64,000 bases of DNA from Burhinus oedicnemus (GCA_008921705.1 VFFE01006709.1:375619-439618); one strand, 5' to 3'. Counted from the stretch's first letter, positions 9,641-22,976 are shown. Translations and numbers: made by a program. The notes: generated by a model not told the origin, from the sequence alone.

Positions 9641-12600
9641 GTCCTTGATCTGATTGAGCTAAAAGCTGTTCCCTATCGAAGCAAAACTGATGTTAAACCA
9701 AAAGAAGTATTTGTGCTTTTACACCTCTACTTTAAAACAACGCATTTTCTTTGTGTGGGTAAGGCACGCGCAATCTCCAGGAGCCTTATTTTCAAGTTGT
9801 ATTTGATGTATATTTGCTGTTGTCCCTTGTAAGAAAATATTTTCAAGTGGGAAAGAAATGAACATGTTCTTCGGTCTTTCTTTCTGCAGGACCCATATAT
9901 ACTCATGGGCTGCTGACGTGCAGGGAGAGCGTTTTTGTGGGAATCTGTATTAATAAATTGGCAGAAGGTCATTGACGTTTAGGGCAACTCTGGGAGAAAG
10001 ATCTTGGCCTCAGGAAGTACTGAGCTTCTCCAGATCTTCCTTTAATCACTAGGTATTCAGAATATAGGACAGGTTTTGGGGTAATACCTTAGGATGTCAA
10101 CTATATGAGATACTGCCTGCTGCCTCTTCCAGCTGTGACAGTCCTGGTTGACTTGCTTGGGGGCCTCCTCTAATGCTAATAAAGCAAATATATTTACACA
10201 TAGTTAGGCTATTCTGTGTAATATATATAGATGACGCCATAGATAGAGAGAGATATATATGTAGATATGACCCTAGATACAGATAACAGAGTCTAACATT
10301 TCAGTGAATGGAGAGGAGCACTGCTTCAGTAAAAACTTGTGCAAAATATTTATGGAAATTTAGAACCATAGTCACAAAGACTCGAAGTATCGGTGTGTTT
10401 GCTAGTCATTCAAGGGAAAATGAGCTGTGGCTAATCAAAACCTTAAGAAGATGATTTGCTATTGCCGCACTGGAAAAATGTGCCATCTGTGGCTAAGAAA
10501 GCTGCATTTTCTCCTTAATATCTTGGAGGTGCTTTAGCTCCACTATGTTTCTGAATTCCTTTTATATTTTTTGCCAGTATATTTTTGTGTTGCGTACAAA
10601 AAATTCAGTCTCAGTGTGCAAAATTTGGACCCAAATTCTTAAGTTTAAGTAACTTGGAGAGATACTGACACCGCTGACTATTAGATATCTTATTACATGT
10701 CTTCCCTCAAGCATTCAAGTTTGAAAGTGCTGTGCTAAGTTTTAATTTAAATACTTTATAGTCTTTTTTGGAATTTTCCAAATGAAATGGCATATTTTTC
10801 ACATTTTTACTGAAAACATTTATTCTTAAATTGAGATTATTTGGACTTCTTTGCAAGAAGGAGCATGGATAGAGCTGATGGTATGCTCCTGTGATACTGT
10901 TCACCAGTGTATTTGCAAGCATTCTGGGATTAATGTAGATATAGTAAAGATGGATGTTTCTCCCATTCCACTAAAAGTTTTTATGTTTGTAGAAGAGTTT
11001 TACCTTGATTCTAAGTGAGGCAACTTTTAAATTTGATGCTTTTATTTAACTTTTCAAATTATTGTTTAATATAAAAATACTGTCACCTGATCCTACTTTC
11101 AATTTTATTTGTGTAAATTAGGAATAACTTGGTAAATTACTTCGCAAACCTTGATGGGTGTGCAGTTGTGTAACACCGTGTGAGGTCAAATTGAGACTCC
11201 TGGCTCCACCATGAGTAAATAGTTTTTCATATGGATAAGGTGGACATAGATTAGGACTGAGAAACATGCAGACTGAAGCTTGGAGGCGCGGAACACACCA
11301 AGATAATTGTATGATAAAGCAGGAGGAATTCCCAAGCCTATTTCATAGACCTAACTGTAACATTAAAATCGTTGTCATCCAACTAAGGTTAATAGAGTTG
11401 TGCAAAGAGACAGCAGCTGTTTGAGTGACATAATAAGCACTCAAGAATGTCAGTAAAATAACCTTAGATCTGCCTGCTCAAACAGTTCAGAAATGGGCTG
11501 TCACAAAACATATAGCCAAGTCAGCTTCTTCTGTGCCTTTGATTATTTAAGATTCCCATTCTCCTTTTATTACGTTGCGAAGTCCTTCCTCTTCCAGACA
11601 TAACACCAAAAGCAGTGCACCCCATCAACATTTACTGTCAGTTATATTCACTGATCTGTTACCCTCTAAACCATTCCAAAATTCTCAGACTGGTACATGC
11701 TGAGGTTTTGCTACTGGGTCATCTGGAAAAAATAAAGTAAATGAAATATACTTTCATATCGCTCCTATATGTCTTCCCCAGCTGTTTTCCAGAGGGCTCC
11801 TTCTGCAAAAGATCCGTGTAGAAGTACTTTCTATGTATTGGTTCTGCAGTCTCTGACAGATGGGTGCAGTATACTTTCAAAAACATCTTTTTTAATAACA
11901 ATGCATTATTTTTTTTTTTCCATCTGTAGATCACTGTTGCTTTTCTGAAAGGGTGAATGAGGCAAAGTAGTTTTGCATGTAGATGCTTATCCTGGGTTTT
12001 AAGTGTTCTATTTGCAAATTACTTCTTCACCTATAGGAAAGCTCACCACCAAAATGTATTGTGTTTTTTTTTTTTTTCTCTCCTCTTTACCTCAAAGTAT
12101 ATGAAGGTAAGCTTTCAGAACTATACATTTTCAAATCTAGCTCAATCTGTCCAAAACCTTTCAATATTATGTAATATTCTCATTGAAGAGGCAAATCCCC
12201 TTTGGCATTGATACTAGGCAAGTGAGAACGGGAGTTCACCTTTTAAAACAAAAATTAAAAAATTGTTTTTTGTCATTTTCCATCTTCTCATATTGGAGAA
12301 CTGTGGAGGGATGTGTGCGTGTGGAGTTTGCTCATGGAGTGAGGACTAGAGAAACCCCATCATCCCAGATCTGGAAGAGACTTTTATACCTCAGATATAC
12401 ACGAATTGCCAAAGCATCACTGTTTGTGCAGGTGTAATGTGGACAGTGTCTGATCTTGAGAGGGACCCTTGACAAAACTCCAGTGTACAGGAACTCATTT
12501 TGACTACCTGTGCCACTAGCGGTATTTCCTTTTGCTCACACAGTCAGGAAAATAGTCTTCTCGTAAGACTAAAGGTAGGAGTTCCTTATTCAGGTTTTGA

Positions 12601-14210
12601 AGCTGAAGCTACTACTCACGTGCTTTAAGTCCCACTGTCTGGGTCGTCTTCCTTCTTCATTTCTTTACAGCAAAAACTAAGTGTTTCTTGTATAGTTTCT
12701 GTATTTTGAGCGTATCTAAAAGCTTAGAGGCTTTACAATTTAAAAGGTGATTCAGAACAGCCTCCTGTTTAAATAAACAAACCTTAGGATTCAGGCTTCC
12801 TTAGGACTTCTTCCAAAGGGATTCTAGCTTTAGACGTGGAGGAGAGCACCAAATGTTTTATGTGATTACTTCACTCCTCAACAGTCCCCATATCTCTATT
12901 CCAGCACATTTAACAGTGGTTAGAGTCACTGACTTTGATTTCAGTGCAGTGAGAAAAGAGTATTAAATTCATACAGGTAGAAGTGAAGTTTTCTCTTGGT
13001 GAAATACACCATTTTGTGCCAAATTAAAAACATGTGGAGGAGCTTGTATGTCTGACATTTTTCTTTTAAGTTGTCCCTGAGACAGAATACTACAAGAAAA
13101 ATAAATGGAATTGGAACTCATAGTTTGAATTTTCTCCGATTCAACCCAACAGGATTAATGCCATAGTCCTCTGAGTGGAAGAGTAATCAATCCATTCTCC
13201 TTAAGACAATAAATCAAGAGAATAAATCAGATGTTTGTATCGTGTCTGAGTAAATAGATTACATCCAACGCTACTTTTTCCTGTATGATTTTTATTTCCT
13301 TTTTGATTTTCTGAGGAGGTGGTATCAAGGCAGAAGAATTCAAGTTAAGATATTAGTAGCACAAAGAGTAGTAGGCCTGAATTGATTTTTCTAAATAAAA
13401 GCCCCCATAGTTTTCCATGATTGTGTAAGTTTCTAAGGATAAATTTATCTTAGAAACAGTTTATGATGTCTTCATCGTTTCTGATGTGGACTTTACACGA
13501 TTGTTTTCTTGTTGGCATGAAGTTTCATTAACCAAAGAATGAGATGTACTCTAAAGCAGATTTTTAATTTTGGATTTTATAAGTAGAATGATTGTGTGGA
13601 CTGATGTGTTTGCAAAGCAGTATGCCCATTTCAGAAGGCTATCACTGGAGCAGTAAACTTATATCCGGTTTAGAAAAAAAACCAACCCCCATTGTTTATT
13701 TGTTGTTGCTGTTCATCCTCAGGTGAACCAGATTTGTTCATGCTAAGTTTTCTTTCTCTGCCCTGTTCTATTACTATTTCTTTATTCCTATTTTTACGCT
13801 CTAATTTCTTCTCTTTCCAATTTAAGCACAGTTATGAACATATGGGTAAGGAACATATACTAGAAATAGATCAGTCCTAAGTGTAGTATGTTGTGTTGTA
13901 TGTGCATTCTGAATACTTTACAACTTATTTAAACTTACTTAAATATATTTCAGACATTTTAAAAGAAGTATTTTCACACAGTTTTGTTCTGTTACCTTTT
14001 CTGGGAGGAAGAGGATCGTCTTTCATTCTCTGTTGGTACCTTATCCAGTACAATGTACTCTTAGAGCCATATTCTGTATTGTTAATATGGCAGTAATCCT
14101 GGATTCTTGGATGGCTACTATAATAGTAGACTTTATGGGTCATAGTGAAAATAGCAAAAATAATATTGAAAAGAGCTATAAAAATTCTTATGTCTGAGAA
14201 CTATAAACTT
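9641..14210. other. AT-rich stretch without recognisable gene
   Basis: Unique-looking AT-rich DNA. A short AT/GATA-rich microsatellite-like stretch lies at about 10220-10290, T-runs near 11908 and 12064, and a 29-base imperfect palindrome at 13429-13457. Open frames up to 84 codons resemble no known protein. No transposon ends were seen. Confidence 0.55.
13429..13457. repeat. 29-bp near-perfect palindrome
   Basis: GTTTCTAAGGATAAA is followed directly by TTTATCTTAGAAAC, its reverse complement except for one missing C. The centre AAATTT carries flanking GATAA/TTATC words. There is no spacer. Confidence 0.9.
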
Positions 14211-14327
14211 AAAACAAACAAACAAACAAAAAAACAACAAAAAAAAAAAACCAACCCCCCCCAAACACCAAACACCAAACAAACAACAACAACAAAGAAA
14301 AACAAAACCCCCAAAACAACCAAACAA
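14211..14327 (+). repeat. A/C-rich low-complexity tract
   Basis: About 117 bases composed almost only of A and C, with a single G. It mixes CAAA, CAA, A12 and C8 segments. It is not a fixed-period microsatellite. The lysine/threonine/proline-rich open frames through it are artefacts of composition. Confidence 0.9.
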
Positions 14328-16332
14328 TGCCCTTCCGGTTTACAGTGCCATTCAGTTGGAGTTGTAACGTATTTTGGGCTAAGAGCATGAGTATAATTGG
14401 CTGTAGCAGCTCATCTGTTGGGCAGTTACACATTGCACAGCTTGTATTCAGTTGCATTCCACACACGGTTGCCGTTCTGTAAAATGTCACTGAGTGGTAT
14501 GATTGTATGTAACAGTTGAAAATTTGGCTTCAGATTCCTCAGTTTCTTTTCTGCATTTTCTGTTTCCCTTGTTTGCCTTACAGCAGCCTCTGCTTTACTT
14601 CTAGATGGGGAACAACGTTACCAAATACAACTGCTCTTCCTATCTACTTATAGGGGTTTTCACCTATAATGAGAAATGAAAGAGGTTTTACTAGTTTTTA
14701 TTCCTGCTGGTGTGATGCAAACAATGAAGGGTAGTTGGTACTATGACTTCTTGGCGTGGTTTTTATACTCAAGTCCTGAATCTCTATTATGGAGGATGTT
14801 CACGTTGTCCAGGCTATCTGTGTGCTCAGTAGAAAGAGGGAGGAGTCCAGTACTAATGTTAAGAGCTCATCTCTCTGTTTTATTAAAAACAGCCTACCTT
14901 CATATCCTGGGCCCTGAATTAAATGACTGAAGTTTGACTGCGTGAGTATGTATCCGACTTCTGTGTAATGAAGGCTACGGGACTCCTTTTTTACCTCTCC
15001 TACTGGCACTGCTATAGGAGAAGGAAAAAAATCCAACTAATTTATAATCATCTAATGCATCCCTTTTGGACACAGAATTCATTGAGAGCCATAAATACAG
15101 CGCATACCCTTTATTAAAGAGTAAATGTAAACTTTAAACCGCATGCACGGTTGCTGTTGCTTGGTTTGAAAGTGTGCACAGCCTAACGTTTCTCCTCATC
15201 ACCCCCTATTATTAAAGTTAATTTCTGCAGTTTTCCTCTTCATTTCTGTTTGAACAAAGGTAGAGTTTGTGCCACTTCTTGGACATCAGGCAACTGCCAC
15301 AACTTTTTCTTTGTCATCTCGAGCTCTCTTGCGCAGAGCGGATGGTGACACCCCAGTGCTTAATGTACTGACTGTGGCAGCAAACTTTGGCATTGGGGGA
15401 GCTAAAGGACTGTCAGGCAAGGAGGTAATTTTTAAAAGGTTCTCACTAATTGTAGTCAGGGCCCTGAGTTTGGAGGAATGATGGAATAAACTGCAAAACT
15501 TCTGCTTCAGGCACTGTGGCAGATGATTTTCTAATAAATCATATTGTTTTGAAAGTTATTGAGTTCATTCATGTTTGGCTTTTTTTGTTTTGGTTTTGTG
15601 GGTTTGGGGTTTTTTTTTCCCTTAAAAAAAAAAAAAAGTTGATTTCTTTGTACCCTAAAGATGCAGCTTTTGGATGGGGTGGGTACTCTTCTGTTCCTTT
15701 TCCTCCTGTTTATTATGTCAGTGTGTCTTTTACTACATATCCAAGAACAGCTTTTATTTTTCTCATTTTTAGCTTCACTTTCTAGTTTTTACAGTTAAGT
15801 GCATTTTTTATGTTGTAGGTCACCTGTCACATTTCACCAGGGCAATATCTGTACACTGGAAGTAATTCAGCCTCTCTCTCTGTTTAATTTCATGCTAATG
15901 TCTGGAAGATGTTATCTAGGTTAGCCAGGCTGAGGAACGCTGTGTCCTTTCTTAGTTTTAACTTCTTGGCTTTTGGCTATCTCACTGCCCCTTGGCGTGT
16001 TATGTGGGTCTCAACTTTACAGATATTTATCTGAAGTGTGAACTGGCCAGATGAATTGCTGCTCATTGTAATTGCTTAGTTTAAATTTATACGCTACGCT
16101 GAATACCGCTTAAAACATTGGGTCCTTAAAGAGGACCCACTACTATTTCTTGCTGCAGATACTGTGAATGGGGCATTGAGAAATTCCTTCACATCACGGT
16201 TGAAAGCCCTGGTCAGTTATTCGGTGTTTTCCAAGTTACTTTTAGCCTGAGTTCTCCCGAGGAGATACGTAATGTGATGAATTTCCTTTGCTGCGCTATC
16301 TATGCCATGCTTTATTATATTTGATTGTTTAT

Positions 16333-16352
16333 AACATACATATATGTATGTT
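16333..16352. repeat. Perfect 20-bp palindrome
   Basis: AACATACATA is followed by its exact reverse complement TATGTATGTT without spacer. The alternating pyrimidine-purine centre could extrude as a cruciform. Confidence 0.9.
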
Positions 16353-17639
16353 TTACCTAGGAGAAAGAGTTTGGAAGCACGGTGTATTCATACCTATTCA
16401 ATAACATATTTTTAGTATATATCAAATGGGAACGGAAAAAGGGAAGCAGAGCAAAATGTGTATGTCATAGGTGTGTCTTGCAGATGCTGAATCTGTCCAG
16501 AAGAAGAGGTTCCTAAGAAAGTTTTATTAATGAAGGTTTCATCATTGTTCTTTTATAGTCACAACTGCTGAGGGTGAAGGAAACTCCCAAACGTCTCATA
16601 CATTTGTTGAAATATAGTGTGATTTGTTGGTATATTTATACTATTTATTTCTCATTTGATTTCATTTTTCTTTGTGCCACGGTCCACTGGGGTAATGTGA
16701 AACAAAAGTAAAATGCCTGTTCTGACATAATGATCAAGTAAAATGATAGAAGGTTAGTAATATTTAAATTAGATCCTCTCCTTGCCAGGAATAGTTGGTT
16801 CATTAACTCAAAGCAGAATGGAAGTGATAAGCAATGTACTTGCTTAATGGACGTATCTCTTGAGGAGGTGGCGGTGTTACCCAGATCCTTATAATCGTCA
16901 TCTACTGCCTGCTAATTTTGTGGGAGGAGTTAAGTCTTACTGACACGTTACTTGTCTGCAATCTATCTGCTTTGGGAAATTGTTTCTTTCTCGTATGCTA
17001 TATTGGTTTGGGGTTATTAAGGAAAGGAAGAGGCAGGAGATTGCTCCATGTAGAGGACAAAAGGCAAACAGAATAATTTCTACATAAAATACAGAGTGAG
17101 GTGTACAGATTTTGGACCAAAGTTCAGCCATGCATTTTGTCTCCTGTAGGCTTGCGTGCATGCTGCAGGGCCCACGTCTTAAGGATGAAAGGGGTTTATA
17201 TGCACGTATTTGCTGGTAGGTAGGCTTCCTGTGAATCCTGAGTTGTGTCTTTCTAGCTACATGTTTAATTAAAAGCTGCCACTTTATATGTTATCTCGTT
17301 GTTTTAATTATTTGCTATCCGTTGAAGAAAGACGAAAAAATAAAGTACAGGTCAAATTGTGATCTCTGAGGTATAACTGCTTTGAGTAGCATCCAACTCT
17401 GACAGTGCATTTTCTAATAAACCCCTGTACAATATGAATAATGATGTAGTGAACTCAGAGGAGGAAATAATTTCCGTTTACCTTACCCATTGAAAAGTTA
17501 GCCATGTATCCCTTCCTTTTGATGTGTCTTTCCATAAGGAAGTTCATCCCGCTCATTTTGGGCACCTGTTTTAGGATGTGATGAATTCCTTGTTGGTATT
17601 TACTCTGTGGTGGTATTTGTATGTAATGCTATCTCAGCC

Positions 17640-17660
17640 TTTTTTTTTTTTTTTTTTTTT
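17640..17660. repeat. Poly-T run, 21 bases
   Basis: Uninterrupted T21 followed by AAAGG. No transposon body was recognised next to it. Confidence 0.95.
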
Positions 17661-18129
17661 AAAGGCCAGACAATCTAAATTCTTTTTATCCCAGCATTAA
17701 GAATAAGTTCTCTGTTCTCCTGATAGTCCTGGCCTGCACCTTTCGCATCAGATCTGAGTTTCCTCAAACACAATGGAGGTACTGCTGTGTTGCTGTTTAT
17801 CTTTGGTGTTGCTAAGAATTAGGGCACAATCAGATGTATTTACTGAACACAAAGGGCTACCTGATTATCCAAGAACTTGGGATTTATGGATGAAAAAGTG
17901 AGAGTGTTCTGTTCATCACTGTCTAGTTGATTATGAAAATGAATTCATTTCTCTGACACATAGATGTATAATGAAACCACCTCTCGGGTCTCAGCTTTTC
18001 TAATTAAGTACCTCTCAAATCAAAATTATGGACCAGGAGTTTGACTTGGAAATGAATGACAAACTGATTTTTTGCGCCTTTAATTTTAGAATTATTGACA
18101 ACATTGAATTTGTTTATTTTATATATTTG

Positions 18130-18179
18130 AACATATATATAAAAGTATATGCATACGTATGTATGCAAATATATATGTT
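18130..18179. repeat. Nested inverted repeat, 50 bp
   Basis: The outer arms AACATATATAT (18130-18140) and ATATATATGTT (18169-18179) are exact reverse complements. Inside them, TGCATAC (18150-18156) and GTATGCA (18161-18167) form a second perfect stem with loop GTAT. The asymmetric spacers make a bulged long hairpin. The very high AT content makes chance origin plausible. Confidence 0.8.
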
Positions 18180-21100
18180 TTCGTCACTTGACGGAGACAG
18201 AAATATTAGATCAAAAATATGTTGTAGAGGCTGATGGCAAATTAAAAGAATGTGAGAACTGTCAAAAGCAGGTAAAATTGTGTAACTTGATTTTTGCATT
18301 GCAGGCTCAAGATGATTTAACTAGTAATGACATTCAGAGAAAGGGTATACGTTTTCAGTGTAATGCACTGATTTAAAAGAGCATAACCTATTTTAAATAG
18401 TGGGAAATCTTGGAAAACAAGGTCTGCACTGGGAAAAACAATAATCACTGTTAGAGGTCAGTTACTGTATTTTAAAAACAACAAAGGACTATTTTCTTGG
18501 AATGGTTTAGGAAATTCTGTTACAGGTAGAGATGAAAGAATGGGTTAGCATTTGGGAAATAAAGACTAAATGAAGGGTGTGTAGGGAGTTGAAGACACTA
18601 TGTCAAGGCAAGGAACAAGACTAGGACACAACAAGGAATCCTGTGCAGGATGGGTGCTTGGAGTAGGAGTTATATTCTGGAGGGAAGAGAAGAGTGGCAT
18701 TACCTTGGTAAAGAACTTAAGAGATGGGGACTAAGAAGCATGAAAAGAGACTGGAATTTGGATAAATAGATGGAAAATGTAAAACCAGGATAGAGAAAGA
18801 GAAGCAAACAACCCAACTTCCTTCTTTGTTCCCTGACATAAGTATATATATTCATTGCACACTCAGAAAAGACTTTGCAGTTTTTGAGGCAAAACAACTG
18901 CCATGCTGGAATATCAATTTCCAGAAGGCAGTCTCCCTGGGAGTAACACTACAATCCAAAACCTTTCTAATATGCTGGGACTGAACTGTGTTGCATGAAT
19001 TGACCCCTTTCTGAAGAATGGTATTCTCAGTACTTATCCCAGAGTACAGCTTGATGAGCTTTTAGTTAAATGGGGAATAGGGTAAGTGATTGTTTTACCA
19101 GAACTCCAATTTAATATCTCATAGATATGCTGAACAGTTTGAAAGAACTGTCTTTCCACTTTCCATTGTTGGAAATTCTTTACAGCAGATACTAAAAATG
19201 TATATGAATTTATCACTTTACTCCCAAACAATCGCTTTTCTGTGTAGACTAGCTGCTTTGGAATGAGGAAAAAAATGCTGTCCTCGTCTCACTCAGAAAT
19301 GCTGAGTAGCTTAAATCAGAGAAGATGAATAAAGCAGTGAAATCATAATAAATTATAAAGGTCCATACCTGCTTCTCAGGGAAAGCTTGATCACTGAGTT
19401 AAATACATGCTTCTGCACCTTCAATGTGCTCAGAAATTATAAAGATAATACTGTTAATCAGCAGGCAGATTTTAACCGATTGAGCTGTTAGGTGGATTGG
19501 AGATATGAAGCTCTTTTATGTCTCTCTCAGGCTGTTTTCCCCAAATCTCCTATTTGGAGTACAGTCCCATCACTGCGTATACCATCAAGACCAAGACTTT
19601 TGTTGGGTAACCTTTCTGCTTAGTCTGTATAGACTGTGAAGAAAGCCCTAGCCTTGCCCCGTACTATGCTTCAAGTATGGGGAAAAAAAAACTATTTATG
19701 TTTATCTCAATCTTGACCTTCACTTGAGTGTGAAAAGGAAAGAGGAATGAGACTTGCTTATTATTTTTTACTGTCAACTTTGTTCAGATTGTGTTTATTT
19801 TTGCTTGAATATCTTGGACAAAGGCTGTTGTTTTGGCTCTGCGTTTGCACTCTGGTTCCATGATGTGTGTAAGACAGTGCATGACCTTTTCTTTAGCAGA
19901 ATGAAAGATAAATATAGCCTGATACGTAGCAGTAATCCCACTACTACAAGGAGCCTCATCAGCATGATCATCATCTGTTTTTGTGTTTAATGAGGAAACT
20001 TGTTCAGTTGCAAAGTCAATCTGAAAACAATAAAGGCATAACTGCTATGAGCTAAACTATTAAAAAAAAATTAAAATCCTCCTCGTTTCATGTGTTGAAA
20101 AACAAGGAGAAGGGATAGACATATGGCCACCCACTTGGTTGTGCAAATTGTAAGAAGTGAAAATAACTTGTGACAGAATTGCCTGAAGGTTTCGTTTAGC
20201 CCATCACACATGGCCTCAATAACACTGCAAAAGTTTTTTACCCCCTCCAACCTACCCAACCCCTTCTGCTACGAAATCTGCAAAGCGTTTTTCAAATTAA
20301 GTGTTGCGCTGTTTTCCTTTTAAGTTGCAGGAGCAAGTGGCTGAGAAAGCCGTGCTGAGAGGTTGGAAACGATCTGCGTCGGCAACAAAGCGAGGTGCCT
20401 GCTGCTTTGCAAGCAACACAGAAAACATGCCAGCCATGCGGAGCGCTCTGTGGCCGTAATTCCAGAGCTGACTGATGTTTATTTGTGCTGTGCACTAGCC
20501 TTTCTCTGACCGCTACGGGGAGGAAGGCTGGTTTAAGACTCTTTGGACAACCGTTGCAGTATAGGTTGTATTTTATTAGCACGTTGCCTGGGATTTGGAA
20601 CCGAGGTTTGCCTCTTGAGCCTAGATAATGAGCTTTCTGGAAGCGCTGTGCCTTACTTCCCTGTGCAAGGGTAGGTGAATGGGTATGTGTTTGGTGCAGC
20701 TCTTATGGCTGGGGATACGACTGCTCAACACACCATCATCAAAACTAATAAATAGGGCTATTTGTATGTTCTGATGAAGAACTGATAGTGTCAGAAATAA
20801 TCTTAGCAGCCATTTTAATTTATGATAGAGGAGCAGCTTTTGCATCCAAAATAAGCACAGATCACTTAAGCAACTCAAGTAGTCAGCTGGTAAAACTATC
20901 TGACAGAGGAATGAATCATAAAAACAGTAGCGTTGTCATAACCGGATCATTCAAGAAAGATAATGCATGAGCTTTGTGGAAAAGTATGAACTTCACGTTT
21001 CTTGTGGAGACATAAAGTATTTGAAAGAAGACAGTGGATAGTTTGATACGCGTCTCTAGCCTAGATGGGTAGGAAGGCATGGGGGAAAGTCCAGCAGTTG

Positions 21101-22600
21101 CTTCTGTTTTGCTGCTGGATAAATCCTTTTAAACTTTTTCCGTGTATGGGTTGATATAAATGTACTTACTCAGACTTGAAAGACTTTGACTGCAGCCTGT
21201 CTTATACAGAGTTATGTAGGAGCTGCTCCCTGATCAGTGGTTCAGGGTTCAGTAATCCCCTGCATGCACCAATTTATCTCTCTGCAGGGTTTACCTACAT
21301 TGAATTGTTCAAGAGAGCCAGGGGGCCAGAGTAGATGTCAGTCAAGGAGGAGCCAGGATTGTGCCAGCAGGCCCCTGACAATGTGTGTTTTCTGGCTACT
21401 CCACGGCACTCGGAGTGGGAAGCAGTGGGGACTGGGACCCTCAGGACTGCGGTACTGGCTGCCACAACGCTGCGTTGCTATCACCCCGCAGGCTGGGGAA
21501 TGAGGGGGCTTGTTCCTTCCAAACCCTGGGAATGTTCAGGTTGAGGATCTTGTTTTTAGTGAGCTAGTGAGTAGGTAGTGTTGCAGGAGTGTAGCATATT
21601 AATAGTTTGAGAGAAAGGTGTAAGCTCTCTCTTCCAGCCAGGAAGAGATTAAACATCTAAAAGATGTAACCTAACTTGAAAAAAGGGCAGTATTCCAGAA
21701 CATGTTCTAGCCTTGCTTTTGCATTTCTAAACATTGGTTAGCGACCAAGCAGTGAGAGAAGGGGTGACATTTCTAAATGAGTGCCAAAAAGAAAACAGGG
21801 TGATGATCTAGATCTTTGCACTGATATTTAACCTTTCTGCTGTGAAATGGCTGAGGCTTACATAGTCATAATTAAGATACAACTGTTGTCTTTTACCATT
21901 GCAATCAAATTGTTTGGTCACTTAGATGATAACGTGTGGGGCTTTACGGATGGATGGCAGGTACTCCTGGAAAGCTTCAGTACTTCTGCTGTGGCTAAAG
22001 TGAACGTGCATCGTGGCTGTGTAGGTCTGCAAGTGGTAGCGACAAATACTGAAAGTCCAGTGCACGGTCCTTCAGCTTCTCTGTGACCATCCTCTGTTAG
22101 ATAGGAACATATCCGACTACTTTGAATTGCACACAATGCATTTTTTGATAATTGAGTCAAACAGAAAATGAGGTGGTACAGTGCGGATGCAGGAATTCAC
22201 ATACAAATGCAGTTGTGGAAAACAGCCAAGGCTAGTTATTACCTTCCTTTTTTTGCCCCTGAAACTTTGTTCTTCATCAGCTGCCTGTGTTGAAATTACT
22301 ATTGAGAAGATTTTAGAAAAACAAGACAATGCAAAGAACAAGCTTATTAAGTCACATAGGACTCGAGGAAACAATCAAACTTCATAGCTGGCTGATAGAA
22401 AATCAGAAATCAGCACAGAATTAAAACACACAAGAAAGATTGTTTCATTCTCTTGTGCTTTGAAACACCGCACCAATGGTTTTATGTAATCACCAATTTA
22501 ACATAGCTAGCAAGACAGTAAATATGCTACAGTTTTGTACCAGATCCTTTTGTAATTTCTCTATTGATATAGCTCAGATTGGTCAATCCTATACAGTATT

Positions 22601-22718
22601 AAAAAAAAAACAAAACACCCAAACAAAAAAACCCCACAACAACCAACCAAACAAACAACAAAAAACCAACAAAAAAACCCCAAACAACCAAAAAAACCCA
22701 CTGAAACCCAAGAAAAAG
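22601..22718 (+). repeat. Pure A/C low-complexity tract
   Basis: From 22601 to about 22701 the plus strand contains only A and C. It then fades out through ACTGAAACCCAAG. Like the tract at 14211 it lacks a fixed period. It forces a lysine/asparagine/proline-rich reading frame that should not be read as a protein. Confidence 0.9.
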
Positions 22719-22941
22719 TTTTGTCCCAGGAGACACAGGGCTGGCTTAAAATTAGAATTTTTTTTTTTTTCTTAGTAGTTTATCTTCCTTGTTTTCGCTA
22801 GTATGATTTAACACTGTTAGTTGGCAATCCCATTATAGATTTAAGTTTTCGGCTGCAATTGGGAAGGTTGGATTTTTAATTATTTTAGTTAACAGTAAGA
22901 ACAGGTAATAATCTGACATCAGGAGTTGATAGTAAAAAGAT

Positions 22942-22976
<35 letters not shown>

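Larger units (their letters stand above)
14328..22600. other. AT-rich stretch without recognisable gene
   Basis: Mostly unique AT-rich sequence. It includes a T21 run at 17640-17660, a perfect 20-bp palindrome at 16333-16352 and a nested inverted repeat at 18130-18179. CpG-richer segments lie near 15300-15350, 20330-20530 and 21330-21500. Open frames here (up to 96 codons) match no protein I recognise. At 21335-21503 all three plus frames are open, which argues for chance lack of stops in GC-richer DNA rather than a gene. Confidence 0.5.

Noticed and set aside
18201..18271. Exon-like segment ending CAG|GTAAAA
   Set aside because: The upstream AG lacks a polypyrimidine tract and the segment abuts an AT hairpin, so the splice case is weak.
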